Source of the DNA: Deinococcus yavapaiensis KR-236
GTDB taxonomy: Bacteria; Deinococcota; Deinococci; Deinococcales; Deinococcaceae
Direction of reading: 5' to 3'
NCBI RefSeq assembly: GCF_003217515.1
Contig: NZ_QJSX01000001.1
Coordinates: 124,001-188,000 of the forward strand
Length of the DNA stretch: 64,000 nucleotides
The translations under genes and the position numbers were made by a program. The notes under the pieces were generated by a model. It saw nothing but the letters and a program-made list of their open reading frames with translations. It made no database searches and was not told the origin of the DNA. Shown here one piece after another: positions 7,706-16,867 of the stretch; position 1 is the stretch's first letter, and each line of letters opens with the position of its first letter.

Positions 7706-10700
7706 GTGTCGCAGGCGTTGAGGCTGGTCTCGTCGAAGGACCTCACGGTTCAGCTCGACGCTCGAACGGCGCGCCTCGACGCGCTGCTGACCGCGCGCAG
7801 CTTCTTCTCGTTCGGGGCGGGCGTGCGCTCGGCGAAATCACTCGTGCGCCGAGCGGCCGACCTCGGCTTCTCGGCCGTGGGACTCGCCGACGAAGGCGAG
7901 GTCGGCGGCGCGGTGGAACTCGCCTCGGCCGCCAAGGAGCGGGGCGTGAAGGGGCTCGTCGGCGCGACCGTACCCGTTCGCTTCGAAGGCGAAGCGTTTC
8001 CGATCGTGCTGATCGCCGCGTCGAGAAGCGGCTACCGCAACCTTAACGAGTTCCTGACGCTCCTCAAGGCCGATTCGTCACGCGTTCCGGACGCGCGCAT
8101 TCTCGCCGAGCTTTCCGGCGACCTCTTCTGCCTCACGGGCGGGCGAGACGGATTTCCGACGGCGCTGTTCGCTCGGCGGCGTCTGCCCGACGTGCTGCGG
8201 CACCTCGACCTTCTCAGGGGCGTGTTTCGCGACCGCCTGTTCGTGCAGGTGTACCACGAGCGCGCGCCGGGCGACACGCGTCGGCGCGACTACCTGCGGG
8301 CGCTGGCGCGCGACGTCGGCTTGCCGCTCGTGGCGGCGCCCGACGTGCGGCTCGTCGAGGCGACGGACTTTCCCCTGCTCGACGCCCTCACGTGCGCGCG
8401 CCTCGGAATCGACGTGACGACGCCGCACGCGGCGCGGCCTCGCAACGACGCGACGCTGCTGCAAAGCCCCGAGACGTACGGACGGCTTCTTCCCTTTCCG
8501 GACGCCCTCGCCAACGCGTCGCGCATCGCGCGCGAGTGCGACCTCGACTTGCTCGCCGAGCGAGTCACGCCGCCGAAGTGTCACCGCGCGCCGGGCACGA
8601 CGCCGCACAAGCACTTGGAGCGCTTGTGCTACGCCGCCCTCGCGGGCAAGTACGAGCCCGGGCGTTTACGAGACGCCGAGCGGCGTCTGCGTTACGAACT
8701 CGCCGTGGTGCGGTCGCTCGACCTCGCCGAGTTCTTCTTGACGGCCTTCGAAGTCGCCGAGTTCTGCCGTTCGCGCGGCATCCTCGCGGCTGGACGCGGA
8801 TCGGCGGCGGCGTCGGTGCTGTGCTACCTGCTCGGCGTCACGAACGTCGATCCGATCGAGCACGACTTGTGCTTCGAGCGTTTTTTGCACACCGGCAAGA
8901 CCGAGATGCCCGACGTGGACTTCGACATCTCCTCGGCGCGGCGCCGCGAGGTGATCGCGTGGGTGGAGGAGCGCTGGGGACACGCGGCGGAGGCGATGGT
9001 CGCCAACCGAATCACGTATCGTCTGCCGAGCGCCGTGCAGGACCTCGGGCGGGCCCTCGGGATGCCGCCCGCGCAACGCGACCGCTTGTCGAGGGCGCTC
9101 GGACGCGATTTTCGTTCCCTGCGGCCCGCCAGTGCCGCTCGGGCGAGCGTGGTGTTCGACGAGGTGCTCGGTGACGCGCCCGTGAAATTCGTGCTGCTCG
9201 ACCTCTTGGCGCGTATGGAGCCGGGATTCGTGCGGCACCTCGCTCCGCACAGCGGCGGCGTGGTGCTCAGCGGCGAGGTCTTGGCGCACTTCTCGCCCGT
9301 GAGCCGAAGTTCGGGCGGTCTCAAGATCTTGTCGTTCGACAAGGACGACGTCGAGAAGCTCGGCCTCATCAAGCTCGACCTCTTGGGCCTCAGGATGCTG
9401 TCGGCCTTGGAGCGCGCCCGCGAGGACGTCGTGCGCCTCACGAACGAGTGGATCGACTTCCGAGCGCTTCCGAACGATCCGCGCGTTTGGGAGGACATTC
9501 GCGCGGGCGACACGATGGGCCTGTTTCAAATCGAGAGTCCCGGTCAGGTGCGCCTCTCGACGCAACTTCGGCCGCGCGACCTCACGGGACTCGCGCATCA
9601 AATCGCCCTCTTTCGACCGGGACCGATTCAAAGCGACACTGTCCATCCGTACACGCGTCGCGCGCGCGGTCTCGAGTCCGTGCCGCGCCAACCCGAACCG
9701 CTGAAGTCGCTGTTGCAAGGCACGCACGGCGTCATCCTCTTTCAAGAGCAGGTGCTGCGCATTCTCGTTCGAGTCTGCGGCTTCGACTGGAACGAGGCGG
9801 CGCGGATGCGCAAGGCGCTGTCGAACAGCGAGGACGAGGAGGAACTCGCGCAGTTGCGGGCGCGTTTCGTGGCGGCGGCGGTGTCTCACTCGGGCTGGAC
9901 CGAGCAGGACGCGGCGGCGTGCTTCGCGATGTGCGCCGCGTTTCGCGGCTACGGATTCGCGGAAAGTCACGCGTGGGCGTTCGCGCAGCACAGTTACGCC
10001 TCGGCGTGGCTGCGCCGCCATCACCCCGCGCCGTTTTGGGCAGGTGTCCTCGCCGAGCATCCCGGCATGTGGCCCTTGTCGACCCTCGCGGCGGAAGCGA
10101 GGCGCTTCGGCGTGAAGCTCCTGCGCGTGTGCGTGAACCGCAGTTCGACGCGGCACAAGGCGGAAGGCACGCACGCGCTGCGTCTGCCCTTCGTGGGCGT
10201 GAAGGGCATCTCGGACGAGGTGGCGCGCGAGATCGTCTTGGAGCGCCACGCGCGCGGCAAGTTCGGAGGCGTCGACGACTTTCACGCGCGCGTACGCGTC
10301 GAGCGGGACGTGGCGGAAGCCCTCGTCCTCGCCGGGGCGTTCGACGACCTTCACGAGAGTCGGCGCGCGGCGCTTCACCGCGTCGGGGTGCTGTGGAACG
10401 CGGGGCCGAGCGGACGCGCGCCGCTGCTGCTGCCTGTGGAGGACACGCCGACGTTGCCGATGCTGAGCGACGCGGAGCTTCTCGCGCTGAACTACGCCAC
10501 GAAAGGCTTGTCCGAGGACGGCATGCATCCGCTCGACTTGCTGCGCGCCGAGTTGCGCGACCTCGGCTGCGAGAGCTTGTCGACGCTGCGGCTCGGCGAG
10601 CGGGTACGCACGGCGGGCCTCATCGTCGCGCGGCAAAAGCCGCCGACGGCGCGAGGCGTGGCGTTCTTCGTGCTCGAAGACCGTGAAACGCGCGTGCAAA

Positions 10701-10870
10701 TCGTGATCCGCCCGGACTTGTGGGAAGCCAACCGCGTGCTGCTGCGCGACGCCGCCGCGTTGATCGTGCAGGGCGTCGTGTACGGCGCGGGGCGGGCGCG
10801 CGCCCTCGCCGCCGAGCGGGTGGAGGCGCTGGAGGTCTCGGTGAGGACGCGCGGCTACGACTACGGTTGA
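7706..10870 (+). CDS. dnaE2: Error-prone DNA polymerase III alpha, DnaE2 (ImuC)
   Basis: 1054 aa with the normal DnaE2 layout: PHP domain (about 20-260), polymerase core (about 270-760) and C-terminal HhH/OB region (about 800-1050). The catalytic acids are present: Asp403 and Asp405 in MPDVDFD, and Asp558 in IKLDLLGL. In the PHP domain the metal-binding HxHxxxS motif is replaced (ARSFFSFGAG) and TDHG reads ADEG, so no PHP exonuclease is expected. The GTG at 7706 is the first start after the previous stop, with only a weak ribosome site, consistent with coupling. It copies damaged templates in the SOS mutasome. Confidence 0.92.
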   Translation: MSQALRLVSSKDLTVQLDARTARLDALLTARSFFSFGAGVRSAKSLVRRAADLGFSAVGLADEGEVGGAVELASAAKERGVKGLVGATVPVRFEGEAFPIVLIAASRSGYRNLNEFLTLLKADSSRVPDARILAELSGDLFCLTGGRDGFPTALFARRRLPDVLRHLDLLRGVFRDRLFVQVYHERAPGDTRRRDYLRALARDVGLPLVAAPDVRLVEATDFPLLDALTCARLGIDVTTPHAARPRNDATLLQSPETYGRLLPFPDALANASRIARECDLDLLAERVTPPKCHRAPGTTPHKHLERLCYAALAGKYEPGRLRDAERRLRYELAVVRSLDLAEFFLTAFEVAEFCRSRGILAAGRGSAAASVLCYLLGVTNVDPIEHDLCFERFLHTGKTEMPDVDFDISSARRREVIAWVEERWGHAAEAMVANRITYRLPSAVQDLGRALGMPPAQRDRLSRALGRDFRSLRPASAARASVVFDEVLGDAPVKFVLLDLLARMEPGFVRHLAPHSGGVVLSGEVLAHFSPVSRSSGGLKILSFDKDDVEKLGLIKLDLLGLRMLSALERAREDVVRLTNEWIDFRALPNDPRVWEDIRAGDTMGLFQIESPGQVRLSTQLRPRDLTGLAHQIALFRPGPIQSDTVHPYTRRARGLESVPRQPEPLKSLLQGTHGVILFQEQVLRILVRVCGFDWNEAARMRKALSNSEDEEELAQLRARFVAAAVSHSGWTEQDAAACFAMCAAFRGYGFAESHAWAFAQHSYASAWLRRHHPAPFWAGVLAEHPGMWPLSTLAAEARRFGVKLLRVCVNRSSTRHKAEGTHALRLPFVGVKGISDEVAREIVLERHARGKFGGVDDFHARVRVERDVAEALVLAGAFDDLHESRRAALHRVGVLWNAGPSGRAPLLLPVEDTPTLPMLSDAELLALNYATKGLSEDGMHPLDLLRAELRDLGCESLSTLRLGERVRTAGLIVARQKPPTARGVAFFVLEDRETRVQIVIRPDLWEANRVLLRDAAALIVQGVVYGAGRARALAAERVEALEVSVRTRGYDYG

Positions 10871-10875
10871 GCCGC

Positions 10876-10891
10876 TACACTGCTTCGAGGT
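10876..10891 (+). promoter_or_regulatory. -10 box of mtnN (short or no leader)
   Basis: TACACT at 10876-10881, 10 nt before the ATG at 10892, giving a leader of only a few bases. No clear -35. Confidence 0.4.
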
Positions 10892-11578
10892 ATGAGAATC
10901 GGGATCATCGGCGCGATGCGCGAGGAAATCGAGTTGTTGTCGGCAGAGTTGCGAGGACGCGAGGTCACGAGGCACCTCGGCTGCGAGTTCGAGCGAGGCG
11001 AGTTGGACGGACGGGACGTCGTCTTGACCGTGTGCGGCATCGGAAAGGTGAACGCGGCGATGACGACCGTGGCGTTGTTGTCGCAAGGCGTGGGGGCCGT
11101 GATCTTCACGGGCGTAGCGGGCGGCGTGGACCCCCGCCTGCAGGTCGGGGACGTCGTCGTGAGCACGGACCTCGTGCAGCACGACGTGGACGTCACGCCG
11201 CTGAAGTACGAGATCGGCCTCGTTCCCGGCGAGTCGCTCGCGTGGACGGCCGACGAGGACTTGCGGCGCGCGGCGGTCGAGGCGGCGTCGACGCTGGAAG
11301 GCGTGGCCGTTTTGGAGGGGCGCGTCGTGAGCGGCGACCAGTTCATTGCGGACAAGGCGAAGGTGCGTTGGCTGCGCGAGACGTTCGGCGCGGCGTGCGC
11401 CGAGATGGAAGGCGCGAGCGTCGCGCAGGTGTGCGCGAAGTTCGGCGTGCCGTTCGTGGTGATCCGCTCTATGAGCGACACGGCGGACGGCTCGGCCGAC
11501 GTGGACTACCCGGCGTTCATGCCGGTCGTGGCGAAGCGCGCCAAAGCCGTCGTGCGCGCGATGCTGCCGAAGTTGTGA
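10892..11578 (+). CDS. mtnN: 5'-methylthioadenosine/S-adenosylhomocysteine nucleosidase
   Basis: 228 aa, standard MTAN length. It cleaves adenine from methylthioadenosine and S-adenosylhomocysteine in the methionine salvage and methyl cycle. Visible family marks are IGAMREEIE with Glu12, the nucleoside-phosphorylase glycine stretch IFTGVAGG, the ribose-binding Glu in AEMEGAS, and the catalytic Asp in RSMSDTADG. It starts 21 nt after dnaE2 but has its own TACACT box. The downstream cidA-like gene begins 9 nt later, so mtnN-cidA-cidB may be one transcript. Confidence 0.95.
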   Translation: MRIGIIGAMREEIELLSAELRGREVTRHLGCEFERGELDGRDVVLTVCGIGKVNAAMTTVALLSQGVGAVIFTGVAGGVDPRLQVGDVVVSTDLVQHDVDVTPLKYEIGLVPGESLAWTADEDLRRAAVEAASTLEGVAVLEGRVVSGDQFIADKAKVRWLRETFGAACAEMEGASVAQVCAKFGVPFVVIRSMSDTADGSADVDYPAFMPVVAKRAKAVVRAMLPKL

Positions 11579-11587
11579 GGTGAAACG

Positions 11588-11941
11588 TTGAAGGCCGACG
11601 CGGTCCTCTCGCTCGTGGCCGGCCTCGGGATGCTGCTGGGCTTCGCGGCGCTCGGAGAAGGTGTGGCGCGCGCGTTGCAGTTGCCCTTGCCGGGCTCGGT
11701 CGTCGGGATGGCGCTGTTGTGGAGCGCGCTCTCGCTGGGACTCGTGAAGCTCGCCTGGGTGGAGCGCGCGGCGGACGCGTTGCTGTCGGTCCTGGGCTTG
11801 CTGTTCGTTCCGGCGGGCGCGGGCCTCGTCGCGTACCTCGGGCAGTGGCGCGCCATGGGCGGCTGGTTGCTGATCGTGGCTCTCGGCGTGCTGATCGGGT
11901 CGGCCGTGGCGGGCTTGCTCGCCGCGAGGCTGGCGCGGTGA
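11588..11941 (+). CDS. CidA/LrgA-family holin-like membrane protein
   Basis: 117 aa, almost entirely hydrophobic, with four predicted membrane helices (about 5-25, 33-53, 61-82, 90-112). It has the family turn LPLPGSVVGMALL in the second helix region. CidA/LrgA proteins act with CidB/LrgB partners in membrane permeability, murein hydrolase control and, in some bacteria, pyruvate or glycolate transport. The TTG start at 11588 follows GAGG. The stop overlaps the start of the partner gene (GTGA), as usual for this pair. Confidence 0.85.
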   Translation: MKADAVLSLVAGLGMLLGFAALGEGVARALQLPLPGSVVGMALLWSALSLGLVKLAWVERAADALLSVLGLLFVPAGAGLVAYLGQWRAMGGWLLIVALGVLIGSAVAGLLAARLAR

Positions 11942-12609
11942 CGGCTCTTTTGGCGGCCTTGACGCTGCTGGGGTACGCCTTGGGCTTCGCCTTGGCGCGC
12001 CGCACCCGCTTTCCCCTCGCCAATCCCACCTTGATCGGCGTGCTGATCGTGATGATCGGGCTGCTCGCTTGGCGCGTTCCGTACGCGACGTACGCCGACG
12101 CGAACACGTTCCTGACGTTCCTGCTCACCCCGGCGGTCGTGGCGCTCGCCGTGCCGATGTACCGTCAGCGGGCCTTGCTGCGGCGCGAGTGGCGCGCGCT
12201 GATCCTCGGAGGCGGCGCGGGCACCCTCACCGCCATGCTCGTCGGGTGGCTCGGCGGAAGCTTGCTGGGCTTGGAGCGCGGCGTACACCTCGCCGCGACG
12301 ACGGCGAGCGCCACGTCACCCGTGGCGCTCGCCGTGAACCGAGAGGTCGGCGGATCGGCGGCCCTGGCGGCCACCCTCGCGATCGTGGCAGGTCTCGTCG
12401 GGGCGAGCCTCGGTCCCGCGTGGCTCACGCGCCTCGGCGTGACAGGCCTCGTCGCGCGGGGCGTCGCGATCGGCAGCGTCTCTCACGGAATCGGCACGGC
12501 GCGCGTGCGCGACGAAGGCGAAGCGGCAGGCGCGGCGAGTAGCCTCGGCGTAGGCCTCGGCGCGCTCACCGTGACGCTCGTCATGGCGCTGGTGGCGCGG
12601 GCAGGGTGA
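11938..12609 (+). CDS. CidB/LrgB-family membrane protein
   Basis: 223 aa with about six membrane helices. Family marks include NPTLIGVL near the N-terminus, FLTFLLTPAVVALAVP, the ATTASATSPVALAV stretch and SHGIGTAR near the C-terminus, all typical of LrgB. It is translated by coupling with the CidA-like gene. Its last 29 nt overlap the end of the convergent histidine kinase gene, so any terminator must lie inside coding sequence. Confidence 0.88.
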   Translation: MTALLAALTLLGYALGFALARRTRFPLANPTLIGVLIVMIGLLAWRVPYATYADANTFLTFLLTPAVVALAVPMYRQRALLRREWRALILGGGAGTLTAMLVGWLGGSLLGLERGVHLAATTASATSPVALAVNREVGGSAALAATLAIVAGLVGASLGPAWLTRLGVTGLVARGVAIGSVSHGIGTARVRDEGEAAGAASSLGVGLGALTVTLVMALVARAG

Positions 12610-15154
12610 ACGAGAAGGTGCTGCCTTCGCCGGGCCGGCTCTCCACCGTGATGCGTCCGCCGTGGCGCTCCACGATCTTCTTCGCGATCGCGAGGCCGAC
12701 GCCCGTTCCCTCGTAGCGACTGGCGGGATGCAGGCGCTGGAAGATCTGGAAGATCTTTTCGAAGTAGCGCGGCTCGATGCCGAGGCCGTTGTCGGCGACG
12801 TGGAAACACCAGCAGTCGCCGTCGCGCTCGACGGTGATCGACACGCGCGGCGGCACGTGGCGGCGGTGGAACTTCACGGCGTTCGACAAGAGGTGTTCGA
12901 ACAGCAGCGCGAGTTGATCCTCGTCGGCGAGAACGGTCGGCAGGTCGCCGAAAGTCAGGAGGGCACCCGACACCTCGAACTCGGCGCGCAAACGCCTTCG
13001 CGCGAGTTCCACGGCGGCCGACGCCGCGACGGGCTTGGGCGGCCGCATCGTCGTTCCGAGGCGCGAGAACGCCAGCAGGTCGTCCACGAGGCGCTTCATG
13101 TGCTGCCCGCCCTCCACGATGTGGTTCAAGAACGTCTGTCCGCGGGCGTCGAGCCGCTCGCCGTACTCGCGCTCGAGCAGTCCCGCGAAACTCGTCGCGG
13201 CCCGCAGCGGCGCTTGAAGGTCGTGGCTGGCGATGTACGCGAACTGCTCGAGGTCGCGGTTGGCGCGTTCGAGGTCCACCGTGCGCTTGGCGAGGGCTTC
13301 GCGTTCGGCTTGCAACGCCGACACGGCGGCCGAGCGCGTCAAGGCGATACCGAGGGCGCGCACGGCGGTCTCCAAGAGGGCGCGCTCGGCCGCCGACCAC
13401 GGGCGGCGCTCGTACACGCCGACGATCAGGACGCCGCGCACGTCGTCTCCGACGAGGACGGGCAGCGACGCCGTCGACCCGACATTCGTGAGGTGTTCGC
13501 GTACGACGCGGGCCGTGTCCGGGTCGTACACGTCTTGATAGAAGGGCGTGCGGGACTCGAACGGGCGATCGACGTTGGGTGTGTTCCCGAGAGGCAGGCC
13601 GCGTGACAAGGCGGGAAGCAATTCGGGGTTGTGAAACGTCCCTCGGTGGGACTTGAGACGCCAGCGACTTCCGTCGCGCTCGTAGTAGGTGCTGACGCCG
13701 TTGGGCAGCAAGGACACGAGAATCTCTTGCGCGCGACCCACGAGCGCGACGGGGTCGCGCTCCAAGGTAAGGTCACGCGAAAGCTCGGCGAACGCTTCGA
13801 GGGCGGCGTTGCGCGCGTCGAGTTCGTGGGTGCGCTCTTTGACGCGCCGCTCGAGTTGCTCGCCGTACGAACGCGCCTCGTCGTACAGGCGGGCGTTTTC
13901 GAGCGCGAGGGCGGCGCGCCGACCGAGTTCGAGGGCGAACGACACGTCGGACGGGCCGTAAGGACTCGCCGACGAGGCCCGCGTGAGGCTCAGCACGCCG
14001 AGCACGCGTCCGCGCAGCACGAGCGGAACGGTGAGCGAGGAGCGCAGGCCGAAGGCGCGCAGCAGCGTTCGCTGCTCTTCGGGAAGCGGCGCCGCGTCGA
14101 GCATTTCATCGGTGATGATCGGCACGACCATGGGCGACGCGTCGTTGAAGGTGCGGGCGACGGCGCCCGCGCCGTCCTGACGCGTCGGGAAGGCCGCGAA
14201 GTACCGCGCCGCGAGACGCTTTTGTCCTTCGTCTTGGTGCGCGAACGCCAAGGGCCGCAAGGTGCCGTCTGGACGCGGAACGTACACGGCGCACCAATCG
14301 CCGAGTTGCGGAACGGCGAGGTCGGCGAGGCGTTCCAAGGTCGCGTTCACGTCGAGATCGGCGGACAGCACTTCTCCCGCGTGCGCGAGCAGGGCGAGGC
14401 GAGCTTCGGCCTCCTTGCGCTCGGTGACGTCGTAGTTGATGCCGATCAGGCGCGTCGGGGTGTTCGTCTCGTCACGCTCGACTTGCCCGACGCCGCGCAA
14501 CCAGCGCACGAGTCCGTCGGCTCGTACGACGCGGAATTCGATGTCGAACGGCACGTCGCCCGCCATCGCGGCTTTTTCGTGGGCTCGGACGCTCGCGATG
14601 TCGTCGGGATGCACGAGGCGGTAGAAGTCCTCGATGGCGTGGACGTCGCCGACGTCGCTCACGCCGAACAACTCGCGTTGCACGCCGAACCAGGCTTCGC
14701 GTCCGCTGGCAGGCTCGTACTCCCACAAGCCCAGCCGCGCGCCGTCGAGGGCGGTTCGCAGCCGCGTCTCGCTCTCCTTGAGGGCGGCCTCCGTTCCCTT
14801 GAGCGCGTCGATGTCGTGCATCACGCAGAAGATGACCGCTCGTCCTTCCCAAAGGCCGGGGTCGCTTTGGATGCAGTGCCAGCGGTACTCGCCGCTCGCC
14901 GAGCGCAACCGCGCTTCTTGTTCCACGTGTTCGCGACGCTCTCGCCCCGCGCTCAAAGCGTCGAGGGTCGGCGCGCGGTCGTCGGGATGCAAGGCGTCTC
15001 GCACGACGTCGAAGGTGAGGACGTCGGCGCCCAGCAGAGCGTGAAGCGCGCGATTGGCGAAGATGAGACGTCCGTTCGAATCGCACGCCCAGCACGGAGA
15101 GGAGAGGAAGTCGAGCGGCGAGGAAGGCACGCTCACGAGGGGCGGCTCGGGCAC
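12581..15154 (-). CDS. Multi-sensor histidine kinase (PAS-PAS-GAF-GAF-HisKA-HATPase)
   Basis: 857 aa, soluble. Order: PAS (about 12-130), PAS/PAC (about 135-255, ending GINYDVTERKEAE), GAF (about 275-420), coiled-coil linker, GAF (about 455-615), HisKA with His644 in YIASHDLQAPLR, then HATPase_c (about 730-850) with LLSNAVKFH, DNGLGIEP, FQIFQRLH and GTGVGLAIAK. It resembles phytochrome-type kinases without the bilin-binding domain. It should sense small ligands or redox through PAS/GAF. No response regulator is next to it. The GTG start at 15154 has TAACAT 6 nt upstream. Its end overlaps cidB by 29 nt. Confidence 0.9.
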   Translation of the reverse strand: MPEPPLVSVPSSPLDFLSSPCWACDSNGRLIFANRALHALLGADVLTFDVVRDALHPDDRAPTLDALSAGRERREHVEQEARLRSASGEYRWHCIQSDPGLWEGRAVIFCVMHDIDALKGTEAALKESETRLRTALDGARLGLWEYEPASGREAWFGVQRELFGVSDVGDVHAIEDFYRLVHPDDIASVRAHEKAAMAGDVPFDIEFRVVRADGLVRWLRGVGQVERDETNTPTRLIGINYDVTERKEAEARLALLAHAGEVLSADLDVNATLERLADLAVPQLGDWCAVYVPRPDGTLRPLAFAHQDEGQKRLAARYFAAFPTRQDGAGAVARTFNDASPMVVPIITDEMLDAAPLPEEQRTLLRAFGLRSSLTVPLVLRGRVLGVLSLTRASSASPYGPSDVSFALELGRRAALALENARLYDEARSYGEQLERRVKERTHELDARNAALEAFAELSRDLTLERDPVALVGRAQEILVSLLPNGVSTYYERDGSRWRLKSHRGTFHNPELLPALSRGLPLGNTPNVDRPFESRTPFYQDVYDPDTARVVREHLTNVGSTASLPVLVGDDVRGVLIVGVYERRPWSAAERALLETAVRALGIALTRSAAVSALQAEREALAKRTVDLERANRDLEQFAYIASHDLQAPLRAATSFAGLLEREYGERLDARGQTFLNHIVEGGQHMKRLVDDLLAFSRLGTTMRPPKPVAASAAVELARRRLRAEFEVSGALLTFGDLPTVLADEDQLALLFEHLLSNAVKFHRRHVPPRVSITVERDGDCWCFHVADNGLGIEPRYFEKIFQIFQRLHPASRYEGTGVGLAIAKKIVERHGGRITVESRPGEGSTFSFTLPAPPAP

Positions 15155-15160
15155 CGAGTC

Positions 15161-15166
15161 ATGTTA
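15161..15166 (-). promoter_or_regulatory. -10 box of the PAS/GAF kinase gene, leaderless type
   Basis: TAACAT on the minus strand, 6 nt before the GTG at 15154. No Shine-Dalgarno sequence is present. Confidence 0.5.
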
Positions 15167-15325
15167 ATGCAATCGTCACCTTCGAATGTCACTCCATGAA
15201 CGCTATGCCAACTTCTCATCACCAGATGAGGATTTGTATTCACCAGGAAGACGCCGCCGCCTTTTTTCTTGCCGAGGCTTTCGAATCCGTCGCCTCCCTT
15301 GAGAAGAGGCTGAAGCTCGACCGCC

Positions 15326-15353
15326 TTGAAAATCGGGGCTGAATCGTTACAGT
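15326..15353 (+). promoter_or_regulatory. Promoter of MATE exporter gene, leaderless
   Basis: TTGAAA (15326-15331), 16-nt spacer, TACAGT (15348-15353), then 6 nt to the ATG. One of the clearest full leaderless promoters in the window. Confidence 0.65.
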
Positions 15354-15359
15354 AGAGCG

Positions 15360-16751
15360 ATGCAAGTCGCTCCTGCTTCATCTTCCCACCCACCGACTTC
15401 CGAGCGACGGCAAATCGCGCGCATCGCCGTGCCCGTCAGCCTCGAGATGATCTTCGCGCTTCTCCTCGGCTTCATCGACCAGATCATCGTCGGACGCCTC
15501 GGCGCCCTCGCCATCGCCTCCGTCGGCTTCGCCAACTCCGTGACCTTCATCGGCATCCTCGCGCTCGGCTCGCTCGGCGCGGGCGCCGCCATCCTCACCG
15601 CGCGCCTGCACGGCGCCGAGAACCGAGACAGCATCTCCCGCGTCACGAGCGCCACCCTCGTCATCGGTGTGATCATCGCGGCCGTGCTCGCGGTGCCCCT
15701 CCTGCTGCTCGCCCCGACGTTTCTGCAACTCGTCGGCGCGCCCCGCGAAGTCGCCCAATCGGGCACGCCGTACTTCCAGATCGTCGTGGGCGCGTTGCCC
15801 CTCGTCGTGATCGGCGGCATCGCCAGCGCCGTGCTGAGGTCGCTTGGACACGCCCGCACGCCCATGGTCGTCACGATCATCGGCGTGCTCGTCAACACGG
15901 TCCTCGGTTACGCCCTCGTGTTCGGCCTCGGCGCCGTGCCCGCGCTCGGCCTCGCCGGGGCGGCGTGGGCGACGCTCGTCGCGCAGCTCATCAAGGCGGT
16001 CGTGCTGCTGTGGCAGCTCTACGGGCCGCGCGACCTCGTCGACTGGCGCCTTCCCGAACGCCTCGGCGCTTGGAAGACCACCACGCGAGACCTCTTCCAC
16101 TTCACGCTGCCCCTCGCCTTCACGGAAGTCGCGTGGAGCGTCGGGACGTTTCTGTACGCCTTTCTCTTCGGACGCTTGTCGGTGAACGCCCTCGCGTCCA
16201 GCCAGATCGTCAACACCCTCGAAGGCATCTTCATCGTCGGCTCGTTCGGCCTCGGCGCCGCCACCACCGCGCTCGTCGGGCAAGCGGTCGGCAGCGGTGA
16301 CGCCACCCTCGCCGCGCGGCGCGTCCGCCTGCTGCTCAATACCGGCGCCGTCACGGGCGTGGCCTTCGGTCTGCTGTTCGCCGCCAGCGCCCTTGCCCTC
16401 GGCGTCTTCTATCCCAAGGTCGCCGACGAAGTCCTCACGTTCGCCGTGTGGGGCATCCTCATCAACGCCGCCTTTCAGTGGGTGAAGGTGCAGAACATGA
16501 TTCGCGGCATGGGCGTGCTGCCGTCCGGCGGCGACACGCGGGGCGTCATCGTCGGAGACGTCATCGGAGCGTTCCTCGTCGGGTTGCCGCTCGCGTACCT
16601 GCTGGCGTTTCCGCTGGGATTCGGAGTCCTGGGATTGTTCTGGGCGCGCATCTTCGAGGAGATCGCGAAGCTCGCCGTGTTCGCCTTGAGGACGAAGCGA
16701 ATTTCGTGGGGCAAGGTCGTCGAGGGACAAAAGGAAGTCGTCACGAGTTGA
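15360..16751 (+). CDS. MATE-family multidrug/Na+ antiporter
   Basis: 463 aa with about 12 membrane helices in two homologous halves (about 20-230 and 245-450), the normal MATE size. It should export cationic drugs or metabolites in exchange for Na+ or H+. Family marks include DQIIVGRLG in helix 1-2 and the second-half counterpart FGRLSVNALASSQI. Its substrate cannot be read from sequence. It starts after a leaderless promoter, and the region upstream is A+T-richer than the rest of the window. No regulator or partner gene adjoins it. Confidence 0.9.
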   Translation: MQVAPASSSHPPTSERRQIARIAVPVSLEMIFALLLGFIDQIIVGRLGALAIASVGFANSVTFIGILALGSLGAGAAILTARLHGAENRDSISRVTSATLVIGVIIAAVLAVPLLLLAPTFLQLVGAPREVAQSGTPYFQIVVGALPLVVIGGIASAVLRSLGHARTPMVVTIIGVLVNTVLGYALVFGLGAVPALGLAGAAWATLVAQLIKAVVLLWQLYGPRDLVDWRLPERLGAWKTTTRDLFHFTLPLAFTEVAWSVGTFLYAFLFGRLSVNALASSQIVNTLEGIFIVGSFGLGAATTALVGQAVGSGDATLAARRVRLLLNTGAVTGVAFGLLFAASALALGVFYPKVADEVLTFAVWGILINAAFQWVKVQNMIRGMGVLPSGGDTRGVIVGDVIGAFLVGLPLAYLLAFPLGFGVLGLFWARIFEEIAKLAVFALRTKRISWGKVVEGQKEVVTS

Positions 16752-16838
16752 AGGACGGACGAAGATCCTCGCTCCATCGACTTCCGACTTCCGCCCACCC
16801 CGAGGTGCGCCGCGCGAGAGCGGTTCGAGTCGACGGTT

Positions 16839-16867
16839 CCGCCTGTTCGTACAATACGAGCAGGCGG
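16839..16867 (+). promoter_or_regulatory. Palindrome with embedded -10 upstream of amidase
   Basis: Near-perfect 13-bp arms (16839-16851 and 16855-16867, one G-T mismatch) around a 3-nt centre. TACAAT (16850-16855) sits at the centre, so the palindrome would cover the -10 of a promoter and could be an operator. It could instead be an RNA hairpin. A second stem GGCCGC/GCGGCC follows at 16881-16899. Confidence 0.4.

Noticed and set aside
8666..11182. Long minus-strand open frame (about 838 codons) opposite dnaE2 and mtnN
   Set aside because: Shadow of two well-supported genes, no domain signs.
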